64,000 bases of DNA from UBA4733 sp036734945 (GCA_036734945.1 DAIMXP010000017.1:1-64000), one strand, 5' to 3'; counted from the first letter of the stretch, positions 9,065 through 18,293 are shown. Program-made: numbers and translations. Notes: generated from the letters alone by a model not told the origin.

Positions 9065-10318
9065 TCAGCGCCGCTCGATTTGCAAGAGGGGAAGCGCGCG
9101 GGAGGCGCGGATGCTGACCTGGGCGGCCATGGCCTTGGCGACGCGGTCGAAGGCGTCGCGTTGTGGTGACGCGTCCGGTTGCGCGCTGATCGGGACGCCG
9201 CGGTCGCCGCTCTCGCGCACTTGCTCGTCGAGAGGGACCTCACCCAGGAAGGGTGCGTGCAACTGCTCGCAAAGACGGTGCGCGCCGCCATGGCTGAAGA
9301 TGTCTGTGCGTTCGCCGCAGTGGGTGCAGACAAAGTAGCTCATGTTCTCGACGAAACCGAGAATCGGCACGTGCAGTTGCTTGAACATGGCGTGGGCCTT
9401 GGCGGCTATGCCGAGCGCCACGTGCTGAGGAGTGGAAACGATGACGATGCCGGTGAGGTTGAGCACCTGGGCAATTGTCAACTGCACGTCGCCGGTTCCC
9501 GGCGGGAGGTCGATCAGCAGGTAGTCGAGTTCCCCCCAGTCCACGTCGCGGATCATCTGGGCGACGGCCTGGCTGATCATCGGCCCCCGCCAGATAATCG
9601 CCTGGTCGTCGGGCACCAGGAAGCCCATCGACATCACCAGCACGCCGTAGGCCCGTAATGGCTGCAGTCGCTCGTTGATGACATTCGGATTCTCGTGGAG
9701 ACCCAGCATAGCGGGCACGCTCGGCCCGTAGATGTCGGCGTCCAGCAAACCAACCCGAGCGCCGGTGCGGGCCAGCGCGACTGCCAGGTTTGTGGCGACT
9801 GTCGATTTGCCGACACCGCCTTTGCCACTGGCAATACCGATAGTGTTGCGGACGCCCGGCAATTCCGCCCGCTGCGCGCCGCCGCGAACGTTGGCCGTCA
9901 TGGCAACGTCAACTGCTTCGACGCCGGGTAACGTCAGCACGGCCGCGCGCGCCGCCGCTTGCAGTTGGTCACGAACGGGGCAGGCGGGTGTCGTCAGTTC
10001 GAAGGTGAACGCAACGTGTACGCCCTGATCTCCGGGTGTTATGACAATGTTTTTGATCATGCCCAGAGCGACGATGTCGCGGTGCAGGTCGGGGTCTTCA
10101 ACGCTGCGCAACGCCTGAAGCACGGCCGCGTCGTCCACGCCGCCGACCGCCGCTCCGGCCGGTGTCCGGCTGTTGCCGGTAGCGGGTCCTGTAGGCGCCT
10201 GGGTGGTGGCGGCCGGTATCGAAGCCGTGTGGCCGTTCGACGCTGGCCGGCGAAAGCCGAATAGTGGCAAGGTATTATCTCCGTACAGTGCGACGAAGCC
10301 GACTTGGGTGCTCGTCAT
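9065..10318 (-). CDS. mrp: Mrp/NBP35-family P-loop ATPase, Fe-S cluster carrier
   Basis: The protein is a scaffold or carrier for iron-sulfur cluster delivery in the cytoplasm. An Ala/Pro/Thr-rich extension (residues 1-55) leads to a DUF59/MIP18-like domain (about 58-135; PACPVRDQL). The NBP35 ATPase follows with the deviant Walker A GKGGVGKST, ADIYGPSVPAML, and DLPPGTGDVQLT. A CxxC pair (CTHCGE) near residue 335 is the expected cluster-binding site. The fused DUF59-Mrp form is typical of bacteria. No strong ribosome-binding site precedes ATG 10318, so the exact start within the low-complexity N-terminus is uncertain. It lies 25 bp downstream of the rhamnose isomerase gene and may be cotranscribed. 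Confidence 0.93.
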   Translation of the reverse strand: MTSTQVGFVALYGDNTLPLFGFRRPASNGHTASIPAATTQAPTGPATGNSRTPAGAAVGGVDDAAVLQALRSVEDPDLHRDIVALGMIKNIVITPGDQGVHVAFTFELTTPACPVRDQLQAAARAAVLTLPGVEAVDVAMTANVRGGAQRAELPGVRNTIGIASGKGGVGKSTVATNLAVALARTGARVGLLDADIYGPSVPAMLGLHENPNVINERLQPLRAYGVLVMSMGFLVPDDQAIIWRGPMISQAVAQMIRDVDWGELDYLLIDLPPGTGDVQLTIAQVLNLTGIVIVSTPQHVALGIAAKAHAMFKQLHVPILGFVENMSYFVCTHCGERTDIFSHGGAHRLCEQLHAPFLGEVPLDEQVRESGDRGVPISAQPDASPQRDAFDRVAKAMAAQVSIRASRALPLLQIERR

Positions 10319-10343
10319 GCTACCACTGGACGATCGCGCGGTA

Positions 10344-11525
10344 TCAGCCCCAACTCATCTGGCGCCCGCCCACGCGCTCCGCGGCCTTGCAGGCGGCGTA
10401 GCCGCTGGCGGCATAGGCGTTCAATGGGTCGCGAGCGCCGCCGAGCTCTTCACGGACATCGGCGCACAGTTCCCGCACGTCGGTCTCGAATGCTTGCTGC
10501 AGCACGTACATGGCTGCGACGACATCGCCCTGATCCTGCGCGGCGCGCAACGCCACCCGATCCACCAGCAGCGCTTTGGCGTAGGCGTGCTGGACGTTGA
10601 GCACGGAGAGCAGCATCGCCGGAATTTTGGCTTCTACGTTGTGCGACTGGTCGAGCATGTAGGCGACGTCTTTTGCACCACCGGTCGCTTCTTCCGCGAC
10701 CAGCTCGTTGAAGATCAGGAACAGCTCGTAGGGGTTGATTGACCCGACGATCAGGTCATCGTCGCCATACTTGCGATTGTTGAAGTGAAACCCGCCGAGC
10801 CGGCCTTCGTCCAGCAACAAGGCCACGATGTGCTCGACGTTGACGCCCTGGGCGTGGTGGCCGAGGTCGACCAGCACCTGCGCTTGCGGCCCCAGTTCGC
10901 GGCAGACCAGGGAGGCGATACCCCAGTCGGAGAGATCCGTGTGGTAGAAGCCCGGCTCGTAAAACTTGTACTCCACCAGCATACGCATCGTTGGTGGCAT
11001 CGCCCGGTAGGCTTCAGCGAGACTCTGGACCATCCAGTGCTTGCGGCGCCGAAAATCGGCCTGGCCGGGGTAGTTGGTGCCGTCGGCGAACCAGAGGCTC
11101 AACAGGTGCGAGTCGGTTTGCCCGGCGATGGCGATGCACTCCAGGAGGTGGTCAACTGCTTTACGGCGCACGGCGGCGTCGTGGTGGCAGATGCTACCGA
11201 GCATGTAGGCGGGGTCCTGAAAGGCATTCGGGTTGATCGCCCCCAGGCGAAGACCAAGGTCGGCCGCTGCCTGCTTCAGCTTGCCGTAATCATCCACCTT
11301 GTCCCAGGGAATGTGCAAGGCCACGGAGGGACAGATGCCCGTCAGGCGGTTCACCTCGGCGGCGTCTTGCAGTTTCTCGTAGGGGTCGCGCGGTACGCCC
11401 GGCTGGGCGAACACGGCGAAGCGAGTGCCCGAGTTGCCGAACCCCCAGGACGGAGTTTCCACGCGCTGTGCCAGGAGTGAACGCCGGACCGCAGCGAGAT
11501 CAATGTTACCTGGAATTACCATCAT
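10344..11525 (-). CDS. rhaI: L-rhamnose isomerase (RhaI type)
   Basis: This TIM-barrel enzyme is predicted to interconvert L-rhamnose and L-rhamnulose, the first step of rhamnose catabolism, in the RhaI family of Pseudomonas stutzeri and Gram-positive bacteria rather than the E. coli RhaA family. Family blocks include TGICPSVALHIPWDKVDD, LGAINPNAFQDPAYMLGS, the metal-binding region LVEYKFYEPGFYHTDLSDWG, VLVDLGHHAQGVNVEHIVA and GGFHFNNRKYGDDDL. Length (393 aa) is normal. AGGAAAGG precedes the ATG. No rhamnulokinase or aldolase is nearby, so the rest of the pathway must be elsewhere. RhaI-type enzymes also act on other sugars, so the physiological substrate is inferred. Confidence 0.88.
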   Translation of the reverse strand: MMVIPGNIDLAAVRRSLLAQRVETPSWGFGNSGTRFAVFAQPGVPRDPYEKLQDAAEVNRLTGICPSVALHIPWDKVDDYGKLKQAAADLGLRLGAINPNAFQDPAYMLGSICHHDAAVRRKAVDHLLECIAIAGQTDSHLLSLWFADGTNYPGQADFRRRKHWMVQSLAEAYRAMPPTMRMLVEYKFYEPGFYHTDLSDWGIASLVCRELGPQAQVLVDLGHHAQGVNVEHIVALLLDEGRLGGFHFNNRKYGDDDLIVGSINPYELFLIFNELVAEEATGGAKDVAYMLDQSHNVEAKIPAMLLSVLNVQHAYAKALLVDRVALRAAQDQGDVVAAMYVLQQAFETDVRELCADVREELGGARDPLNAYAASGYAACKAAERVGGRQMSWG

Positions 11526-11546
11526 CTACCTTTCCTGACTGGTGAA

Positions 11547-11570
11547 CCCCTCTCCCAGCATTGGGGGAGG
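11547..11570. terminator. Hairpin downstream of the lipoprotein gene
   Basis: CCCCTCTCCCA and TTGGGGGAGG form a near-perfect stem with a 3-nt loop between the lipoprotein stop and the rhamnose isomerase start. It may attenuate read-through; no U-tract follows. Confidence 0.4.
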
Positions 11571-11615
11571 CGCTCGTTAGACATCCGTTGCCGCAGCAAA
11601 CCAGGAGAGGATATC

Positions 11616-12254
11616 TTATGCACTGGTGTCGGCGATATCGTCAATGTGCCAGGTCCCGGCCTCTGGTATCAGGGTAAACAGGCGCTGGACTGGGCCGGAA
11701 GAGTAAGTTAGCGTCGTCACCACCGTTGCCGCTCTACCGCCGCCGCGCGAGATCGCGGCGTCGGCGTGATAGCGCGTGTACATGCCCGGTACGCCGATGA
11801 GCGAGGCAATAGAATGACCGCTTTGGATAATCGCCTGTAACCGTGTACTGAGATATTTCAGGCTGGAAGCGCCGGACTGGTCCTTCTCCAGGGCCCCGAG
11901 GAAGGCGAGCGTGACGGTGGCCGCGTCGCCTATCGGGAGGCCGCCCGGCACCGGCGTTGGCGTGACATGCACAGGATGGCTCGACGTCACTGCGGTGGAC
12001 GTCAGCGCCGAAGCCGTCTCTCGTGCGGTAGTGCCGGATTGGGAACTTGTGCCGACGCTTACCGTGGCAAAGACGGTCGACGTGACCACGACGGTTCGAG
12101 TGATGACCACCGTGACGGCAGACTGTGTTGCCGCGCCGACAGAGTCGTTGACGCCTGATTGCTGAGCGTTGATTGCCCCAGCAGCGCCGCAGCCGGCGAG
12201 GATGGTCGACAACAAGAGGGCCGCGCCAGCCCGTCCGATGTTCTGTACGTTCAT
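11616..12254 (-). CDS. Putative lipoprotein of unknown function
   Basis: A type-II signal peptide (GRAGAALLLSTILAGC) places the lipidated Cys at residue 21, so the protein should be anchored outside the cytoplasmic membrane. The next about 95 residues are Ser/Thr/Val-rich and probably an extended linker. The C-terminal 110 residues (TVTLAFLGALEKDQSGASS to the end) resemble small NTF2-like folds with a short helix and a curved sheet, but this is a guess. ATG 12254 is preceded by GAGGACGGA; the frame continues open upstream without a better start. The family is not recognised. Confidence 0.65.
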   Translation of the reverse strand: MNVQNIGRAGAALLLSTILAGCGAAGAINAQQSGVNDSVGAATQSAVTVVITRTVVVTSTVFATVSVGTSSQSGTTARETASALTSTAVTSSHPVHVTPTPVPGGLPIGDAATVTLAFLGALEKDQSGASSLKYLSTRLQAIIQSGHSIASLIGVPGMYTRYHADAAISRGGGRAATVVTTLTYSSGPVQRLFTLIPEAGTWHIDDIADTSA

Positions 12255-12390
12255 TCCGTCCTCGTCTGCGAGCGGATTCAGGATACCCGACGTTTCCCCC
12301 AGCGTCGTACCCCAGGTAGATATGAGGGCTAGTGTCGCACGTGCCCATGTCGAGGCGCAGTGACGCGACGTGGTAAAATTGGGCAACGAA

Positions 12391-12441
12391 CAGACAGGCA
12401 GTAGCCCGGGAAGACAAGCGTCCGCCCTGGGCTACTGTCTG
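12391..12441 (+). promoter_or_regulatory. Stem-loop in the infA leader
   Basis: CAGACAGGCAGTAGCCCGGG (12391-12410) pairs with CCCTGGGCTACTGTCTGG (12424-12441), with a 2-nt bulge, about 70 bp before infA. TGGTAAAAT just upstream (12371-12379) looks like an extended -10, so the hairpin would lie near the 5' end of the transcript. It could be an attenuator, an mRNA-stability element, or a terminator; no known leader family is recognised. Confidence 0.5.
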
Positions 12442-12509
12442 GCAACACAACGGCGCGTTGGCTGTGGGTAACATGCTCGCTGCGCGTCGACAGAAGAGTT
12501 AGGAGCAGA

Positions 12510-12788
12510 ATGGCAAAGGAATCCGGGGTAGAGGTCGACGGCACGATCGTCGAGGCGCTCTCCAACGGTTACTTTCGAGTGCAGTTAGACCAATCCGCCG
12601 GCGCAACCAGCGCAGCGCCGATCCGCATCACGGCGCACATTGGCGGCAAAATGCGGACGAAGTTCATTCGCGTCGTTGTGGGTGACAAGGTACGCGTCGA
12701 GCTTTCGCCCTACGACCTCACCCGCGGCCGCATCACCTGGCTGACGAGTCGCCGCCGCCCTGCCGCGACCACAGAGGTTCCGGCGTAG
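12510..12788 (+). CDS. infA: Translation initiation factor IF-1
   Basis: IF-1 binds the ribosomal A site of the 30S subunit during initiation. The OB-fold signature is present: EVDGTIVEALSNGYFRVQL, then ITAHIGGKMRTKFIRVVVGD, then VRVELSPYDLTRGRITWL. The protein is 92 aa rather than the usual 72 because of a short insertion after strand 2 (DQSAGATSAAPIR) and a C-terminal Arg/Pro/Ala tail. GGAGCAGA precedes the ATG. Unlike many genomes, infA here is not beside rpmJ-rpsM, so it is either a relocated or an additional copy. Confidence 0.92.
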   Translation: MAKESGVEVDGTIVEALSNGYFRVQLDQSAGATSAAPIRITAHIGGKMRTKFIRVVVGDKVRVELSPYDLTRGRITWLTSRRRPAATTEVPA

Positions 12789-12854
12789 CTCGTTTCGCCA
12801 GCCCCGGCACTGTGCCGTTCGGAGGAGTGGGAGCGGTACGTCGCTAAGGAAGCT

Positions 12855-15281
12855 TCAAAGCAGCGACGGCTGCGTGGCGCCGCGACGACGCGACCGCTGT
12901 CGGGGTAACACGACCGGAGGGGTCGGCGGGTGCTGCAGGCGTTCTGCGAGCGCCGTGATACGAGCCTCGCTGCCGGCATCACGCACGGCGAAGGAAACTG
13001 CACGGCTGTGCCCGACCAGCACGACGAGGCGCTGCGCCCGTGTCACGGCGGTGTAGAGCAGCCGGCGCGACAGCAGGATGAACTGTCCGGTGACGACAGG
13101 CAGCACCACCACCGGAAACTCGCTGCCCTGTGCCCGATGAATGGAGAGGGCGTATGCCAGGTGCAGTTCCGGCAACGCCGCGGCCGAATACGTGACGTCG
13201 CGACCATCATCCAGGCGAACGGTCACGGTAAACCCTCCTGGATCGAGCGCAATGATCGTGCCCATGTCACCGTTGAACACGCCCAGGTCGTAGTTGTTGC
13301 GCGACTGCACGACGCGGTCACCCAGGCGTAGAAGTCGCGAGCCCAGACTGAGTTCGGGTCTGGCGGGGTCGGGCGGGTTGAGCGCGGCCTGCAACTCCGG
13401 GTTGAGCGTCGAGAGGCCGAGGGGGCCCCGGTGCATGGGGGCGAGCACCTGAATCGCGCCGCCCGCCAGCGCAAAACGCGCTGGGATGCGTCGCGTGACC
13501 AGGTCCAGGACGAGGCTCCGGCAGGCCGTCGCGTCGTCGGCATTGAACAGGTAGAAGTCGTTGCTGCCCAGCCCCGGCTCCCACACGGGCATCTCACCCG
13601 CGTTGATGCGTTGCGCGTTGGCGGCGATGCCAGATCCTTCCCCTTGCCGAAAGATGCGCTGCAGTCGGCATACGGGGAAGCGTCCCGAGGCAATGATGTC
13701 GGCCAGTACCTGGCCGGGTCCGACGCTTGGCAACTGGTCGGCGTCACCAACCAGCAGCAGGTGCGCCCCTGCCGGCACAGCCCTGACCAGCGCGCGCGCC
13801 AGTGGCAGGTCCAGCATGGACGCCTCGTCGATGACGACCAGGTCGGCACTGAGGCGTGCTTCGCTGCGACTCTTGCCGCGCGCGGCGGCGTCCGGCCCGC
13901 GATCATCCATGCCTTCCAGGGCAAAGAGCCCCAGATCCGTCTCTTCGTCGGCGGCAGGACTGGCGAAGCCGCGCCGGCCAAGCAGGCGGTGGATCGTCCG
14001 CGCCTCCAGCCCCGTTGCCTCGGCCAGACGGCGTGCGGCCCTCCCGGTGGGAGCGGCGAGGGCGATCCGTGCCCCCTGGCCCAGCGCCAGGGCGACCAGT
14101 ACACGCAAGGTTGTCGTCTTACCGGTGCCGGGCCCGCCGGTCAGCACGGCCACGCGCTCCGTCAGCGCCAGGCGCACGGCGGCGCGCTGCTCCAGGCTCA
14201 AGCGGTCGGCGCTGCCGCCGTACGCGACGAACGCTTGAGACCACCCCGAATCATCCAGTTGGGACCAGAAGGGCATGCGATCATGGGAGCCTTCTGACAA
14301 CTGCAGCAGCCCGATGGCCAGCGCACGTTCCAGATTGTCGAGCGCGGCGAGCGCCAGTGCAGGTTCGCCCGCGACAAGCCCAGAGGCCACGGTGTTGGAG
14401 TCAACCAGAGCCTGGAGCGCCGGCCCTAATTGGGCGGCCCCGATCGGCGCCCGCTGCTCGTCCCCTGTGCTGACGCTGCGTTTGGCCAGGAGCGCCTCGC
14501 CCTCCTCCAGGACACGGGACGCCGGCAGCCAGACGTGGCCCGCGATGGCGGCCGCCCGCAGGCAATGCAGGAGGCCAGCTTGCAGGCGGCCCGGCGCGTC
14601 CGCGGGAATGCCGATGGAGGACGCGATACGGTCGGCCGTGAGGAAGCCAATACCCCGAATATCGAGCGTCAGACGGTATGGGTCGCTGCGGATGATCAAA
14701 GGAGCGACTGCGCCGTAGTGCTGGTAGAGCTGCTCGGCGCGACGATAGGAGAGACCGTAGTCGAACAACGTCAGCATCACGTCGCGCACTGCCTGATGCT
14801 GTTGCCAACTCGCGCTGATCCGTTGCGCACGGTGGGGACCGATCCCCGGCGCCTTTTGCAGCGCGGTGGGTCCGGCGTCAAGGGCGGCCAGCGTGTCGCC
14901 GCCAAACTGCTCGACCAGCCGGTGGGCTGTGACCGGACCAATCCCACTGACAAACGGTGAACTCAGGTAGCGGCGAATGCCTGCCGCCGATGCCGGGAGC
15001 ACAAGGGTGACGTCTGTTGCCCGAAACTGGCGTCCAAAGCGCGCGTGGATTTCCCAACTGCCGCTGCAGCGCAGGTATTCGCCCGGCCGCACCTCCGGAA
15101 AGGAACCGGCGACACCAACCGGGCGCTCCGGACCGTCTGGTTGGAGCAACGCTACCGTATATGGGCCGGACGGATTATGAAACAGGACACGCTCGACCTG
15201 GCCCGCCAGTGTCGCCGGCGCCGGATAACGGGCCACGGCATGCGGGGGGGTGGCGATGGTGACCGGCGAGCGCATATGCAT
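12855..15281 (-). CDS. recD2: RecD2-type SF1 DNA helicase
   Basis: This is an ATP-dependent 5'-3' DNA helicase of the RecBC-independent RecD2 family, involved in repair and recombination. An N-terminal OB-like domain (LAGQVERVLFHNPSGPYTVAL) and tandem helix-hairpin-helix region (FVSGIGPVTAHRLVEQFGGD; IRGIGFLTADRIASSIG) precede the motor. Motor motifs are Walker A LTGGPGTGKTTTLR, VIDEASMLD, LLVGDADQLPSVGPG, and the C-terminal IHRAQGSEFPVVVLPV and LYTAVTRAQRLVVLVG. Of two nearby ATGs, 15281 and 15275, either is possible; upstream frame overlaps the dcd promoter and is unlikely. The two genes are transcribed divergently. Confidence 0.92.
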   Translation of the reverse strand: MHMRSPVTIATPPHAVARYPAPATLAGQVERVLFHNPSGPYTVALLQPDGPERPVGVAGSFPEVRPGEYLRCSGSWEIHARFGRQFRATDVTLVLPASAAGIRRYLSSPFVSGIGPVTAHRLVEQFGGDTLAALDAGPTALQKAPGIGPHRAQRISASWQQHQAVRDVMLTLFDYGLSYRRAEQLYQHYGAVAPLIIRSDPYRLTLDIRGIGFLTADRIASSIGIPADAPGRLQAGLLHCLRAAAIAGHVWLPASRVLEEGEALLAKRSVSTGDEQRAPIGAAQLGPALQALVDSNTVASGLVAGEPALALAALDNLERALAIGLLQLSEGSHDRMPFWSQLDDSGWSQAFVAYGGSADRLSLEQRAAVRLALTERVAVLTGGPGTGKTTTLRVLVALALGQGARIALAAPTGRAARRLAEATGLEARTIHRLLGRRGFASPAADEETDLGLFALEGMDDRGPDAAARGKSRSEARLSADLVVIDEASMLDLPLARALVRAVPAGAHLLLVGDADQLPSVGPGQVLADIIASGRFPVCRLQRIFRQGEGSGIAANAQRINAGEMPVWEPGLGSNDFYLFNADDATACRSLVLDLVTRRIPARFALAGGAIQVLAPMHRGPLGLSTLNPELQAALNPPDPARPELSLGSRLLRLGDRVVQSRNNYDLGVFNGDMGTIIALDPGGFTVTVRLDDGRDVTYSAAALPELHLAYALSIHRAQGSEFPVVVLPVVTGQFILLSRRLLYTAVTRAQRLVVLVGHSRAVSFAVRDAGSEARITALAERLQHPPTPPVVLPRQRSRRRGATQPSLL

Positions 15282-15330
15282 CGTTAGGGGCCATGATACG
15301 GTTTGCTGCAACGCCTGGGCCATTCCTGCG

Positions 15331-15358
15331 TGGCACGATGCGCCGCTGGCGTTATACT
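15331..15358 (+). promoter_or_regulatory. Candidate sigma-70 promoter for dcd
   Basis: TGGCAC (15331-15336) and TATACT (15353-15358) are separated by 16 bp, about 100 bp before the dcd start. The leader contains a short hairpin GGTCCC-loop-GGGACC (about 15409-15427). Confidence 0.5.
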
Positions 15359-15462
15359 CAGTGCCGGGTGCGCCGGCAGTGCCGTGCACGGGGAGCTTTG
15401 GCTCTGTGGTCCCAGAGGTAGGGACCAGTAGTGGCGTGTGCCGTCGAACGAAAAGAGGTCGA

Positions 15463-16095
15463 ATGCTCCTTTCCGACCTCCGCATTCTGCAAGAGAGAGA
15501 GCGGGGGAACGTCGTGATTTCCCCCTTCGATCAGCGCCAACTGGGCACAAACTCCTATGATTGTCGGCTCGGCGAGTGGTACTTCCAACCCGATGCCAAC
15601 GTTGAGTCGGTGGACTTCACCGTCGAGGCGCAGGCGCGCGCCTTCTGGGGGGAGCCGCGCCGGGCCGTGGAGGGGAGGATTCCCGTGCGACCAGGCACGA
15701 CTATCCTGGCGCACACCATCGAAGTGGTCGGTGGTCGTAACGGCATCACCACCAGCATGCACGCGCGCAGCAGCATTGGCCGGGCCAGCCTCTCGGTCTG
15801 CAAGTGCGCTGGCGTCGGGGACGTCGGGTACATTTCACGCTGGACGATGGAAATTTCCAACCATTCGCGCAGTACTGTGCTGCTCCCTGTCGGGTTGCGC
15901 ATCTGTCAAATCAAGTTCGAGGAGGTCGGCGCTACCCTGCGCGAATATCACGGCAAGTATGGCCAGGGCGGCGCCTGGACGCCGCTGGACATGCTTCCCA
16001 AGCTGTACGCCGATTGGGATGTTGCGGACCTCGCAGCCTACCGAGACCGCGCGGACGGCGGCGTGGCGCCGCCTGTCGCCGCCGGGCAGCGGTAG
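15463..16095 (+). CDS. dcd: dCTP deaminase family protein
   Basis: The product belongs to the trimeric dCTP deaminase/dUTPase fold and should convert dCTP to dUTP for dTTP synthesis. Recognisable blocks are LGTNSYDCRLGEWYF, the active-site strand TSMHARSSIGRASLSVC with the catalytic-type Arg/Ser residues, then GDVGYISRWTMEISNHS and LPVGLRICQIKFEEV, and a C-terminal KYGQGG motif. Length is 210 aa, slightly above the E. coli enzyme. AGAGG lies before ATG 15463; an in-frame ATG at 15250 would add an implausible upstream segment. Dual dCTP deaminase/dUTPase activity is possible and cannot be excluded. Confidence 0.9.
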   Translation: MLLSDLRILQERERGNVVISPFDQRQLGTNSYDCRLGEWYFQPDANVESVDFTVEAQARAFWGEPRRAVEGRIPVRPGTTILAHTIEVVGGRNGITTSMHARSSIGRASLSVCKCAGVGDVGYISRWTMEISNHSRSTVLLPVGLRICQIKFEEVGATLREYHGKYGQGGAWTPLDMLPKLYADWDVADLAAYRDRADGGVAPPVAAGQR

Positions 16096-16103
16096 CCGAC
16101 CCG

Positions 16104-18293
16104 ATGCCTGCCCTGCATACGACATCGAGGTTACTATCCCTCGCCACCGATCCAACGCTGAATCGCGCCGCCGCCAACATCTTCGTCACCGAGCCAACAT
16201 CCGGCTCCCTGGCCAGGAGCAAGGGGTCCCTCTATGTCGTCACAGAGACGCAAAGCGACTCGCCCGCCGAACGCGCCTACTGCCGGCTGGTCTCCGATGC
16301 GATCCGCGGTGAGTATTATCGTGACCCCACCCAGGAGCTCGACCAGGCATTGAGTCGTGGCATAGACCGTGGTGTCGCCAAGATGCTCAAGGATGAGCGC
16401 ATGCCACCGGCCGCTGAGCGGCCAGTGGTGGCGCTCACCTGTCTCGCCATTCGTGATGGCGAGGTTGCCATCGCGCAGACGTTGCCGGTGCAAACCTATA
16501 TCGGGACGAAGACCGGCATCGCCCTGGTGCCGGACCCGCCCTTCTGGGAAAACGAGCAAAGCACGGCGACCGCCGAGAGCTTTTTCGGGCACGGTCAGCG
16601 CATCAGCTTTCAGTTATTCAGCGCCCGTCTGGCCGATGGCGATCTGGTTGCGGTCTGCTCCTCGGCGTTAGCCCAATCGTTGCCCCCCGACCGCCTGGAA
16701 CAGTGGCTGACTGGCGGCGAAATGCGCGTGTTGAGCCAGGGCATGCGCACGCAGTACCTCAAAGGCGACACCGAGCCGGCCTATGCGTTGGTCGTACAGG
16801 CACGACCTGACGTTCGCGAGAAAGCTGGCAGTCCGGTACAGGAGGAGGCGCGAACGCACCCTCGCCCAAAGCTGCGGTTTGCTGGCCTGTTGTCCCTCGG
16901 CAGCCTCATGTCACGCTTCGGACGCGGCGCAGCGAGTCAAAGGACGGCGAATCGGCCGTCTCCCACCGGCGCGGCCGGGCGGCGGATCAACGACGCAGGT
17001 GCGCGCCGTGCCGCCGGCGCAGGAAACGGTGCGGCGTCAGCCACAGCAAGGCGTTCAACGAGACCCTCACGCAGCGCGGCGAATCGTCAGCTCATCCTGC
17101 TCACGGGCATCGTGCTTGCCGCCATCGTGCTGCTGTTGCTGCTTTTCAAGGGTGTGCAGCATTTCCAGTCCGGTCGCGAACACGCAACGTTCCTGCAGGT
17201 TTCCGGCCAGGTTGACAACCTGCTCTCCTCGGCGGCGCAGCAGAAAGACCCGGCTGCGGCAGCCACCACGCTCACGCAAGCAGAGGACCTCGTCACGGGC
17301 GACCGGAGCCGGCTCAGTGTATCCGACGAGGCGGCGTTGCTCGCGCGCGTGCGCCAGCGCGAGGACCTCCTGAACAAGGCCGGACGGCTCACCAACGTCA
17401 AGGTGCTTGCCGATTTGAGCGCCGATCCGCTGGCTGAGCTCGCGCAGGTGGTGGTACAGGGCGGCAGCGTCTACATCCTGGATACTGGCGGCAAGCGAGT
17501 GCTCAAAGTCCCGGTTGGGGGTGGGCCGCCCCTGGCCGCCATTAGCGCGAACATTAACGTGGGGGCGGACACGATTCAGCCCCTGGTCGCTATCGCCGCG
17601 ACCTCGACCGGCGTGCTGGCCGTCGACAGCCGCAACGTCCTGTGGTCTTTTGACGCAAACAACAACCAGATCCGCCGTGTGTCCGTCCCTGGCTCGGATG
17701 CCTGGGGAGAGGTCCACGCCATCACGACGTACCGTACTGACCTCTACGTTTTGGATACGAAACTGAGCCGCATCTGGCGCTACACTCCCCAGGGGAGCGG
17801 CTACAGCGCGCCGTCCGACTACTTCCCGGCCGCGGTCGTGGCGGCGCCAGTTGCAACCGCCACGGCCCAGCGTGGCCGGCCCACGCCCACGCCGGCGCCG
17901 CCACCGACGGTCACCCCTCCGCCGAATCTCCTGCACAGTGTTGACCTGTCGGTGGACGGTAGCCTCTATGTGTTGCAGTCCGATGGCAGCATCCTGAAGT
18001 ACACGAATGGGGTCTCGCAGCCATTCCCGGAAACAGGGCTGGTCGGGACGATGCCGTCGCCTTCGCACATCCTGGCGAGCGTTTCCGACAGTAGTGTGTA
18101 CGTCGTCGATCCCAGTGGCAAGCGTATTGTGCGTTTCTCGGCGGTTGGCCAGTTTGAACGGCAGTACCTCCTCCCGACCGACGCACCGCAGGCCATCACC
18201 GGCATCCAAAGCGCCGAAGTCGACGCCGCGCACGGTCTGGTGTACTTCGTCTCCGACAAGGCTGTGGCCGTCGCCACGCTGCCCAATCAGTGA
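16104..18293 (+). CDS. Membrane protein: degenerate PP2C-like domain, TM helix, beta-propeller
   Basis: Residues about 35-220 follow the order of PP2C phosphatases: KGSLYVVTETQSD where VVxDGxGG is expected, a RAYCRLVSDAI helix, AVTCLA-like strands, and LADGDLVAVCSSAL where LxxGDxxLLCSDGL is expected. The metal-binding Asp residues (DG, GDSR, SDG motifs) are all replaced, so catalysis is unlikely. A basic linker precedes one TM helix (about 329-351, LILLTGIVLAAIVLLLLLF), a short helical region, and an about 300-residue C-terminal half with repeated six-stranded blades (YILDTGGKRVLKVPV; LYVLDTKLSRIWRY; VYVVDPSGKRIVRFS). It sits 8 bp after dcd and its stop overlaps the next gene. The PP2C reading is inference from motif order. 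Confidence 0.7.
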   Translation: MPALHTTSRLLSLATDPTLNRAAANIFVTEPTSGSLARSKGSLYVVTETQSDSPAERAYCRLVSDAIRGEYYRDPTQELDQALSRGIDRGVAKMLKDERMPPAAERPVVALTCLAIRDGEVAIAQTLPVQTYIGTKTGIALVPDPPFWENEQSTATAESFFGHGQRISFQLFSARLADGDLVAVCSSALAQSLPPDRLEQWLTGGEMRVLSQGMRTQYLKGDTEPAYALVVQARPDVREKAGSPVQEEARTHPRPKLRFAGLLSLGSLMSRFGRGAASQRTANRPSPTGAAGRRINDAGARRAAGAGNGAASATARRSTRPSRSAANRQLILLTGIVLAAIVLLLLLFKGVQHFQSGREHATFLQVSGQVDNLLSSAAQQKDPAAAATTLTQAEDLVTGDRSRLSVSDEAALLARVRQREDLLNKAGRLTNVKVLADLSADPLAELAQVVVQGGSVYILDTGGKRVLKVPVGGGPPLAAISANINVGADTIQPLVAIAATSTGVLAVDSRNVLWSFDANNNQIRRVSVPGSDAWGEVHAITTYRTDLYVLDTKLSRIWRYTPQGSGYSAPSDYFPAAVVAAPVATATAQRGRPTPTPAPPPTVTPPPNLLHSVDLSVDGSLYVLQSDGSILKYTNGVSQPFPETGLVGTMPSPSHILASVSDSSVYVVDPSGKRIVRFSAVGQFERQYLLPTDAPQAITGIQSAEVDAAHGLVYFVSDKAVAVATLPNQ

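Noticed and set aside
13223..14104. Alternative frames within recD2
   Set aside because: High-GC third-position bias opens several frames, but only the annotated one carries the helicase motifs.
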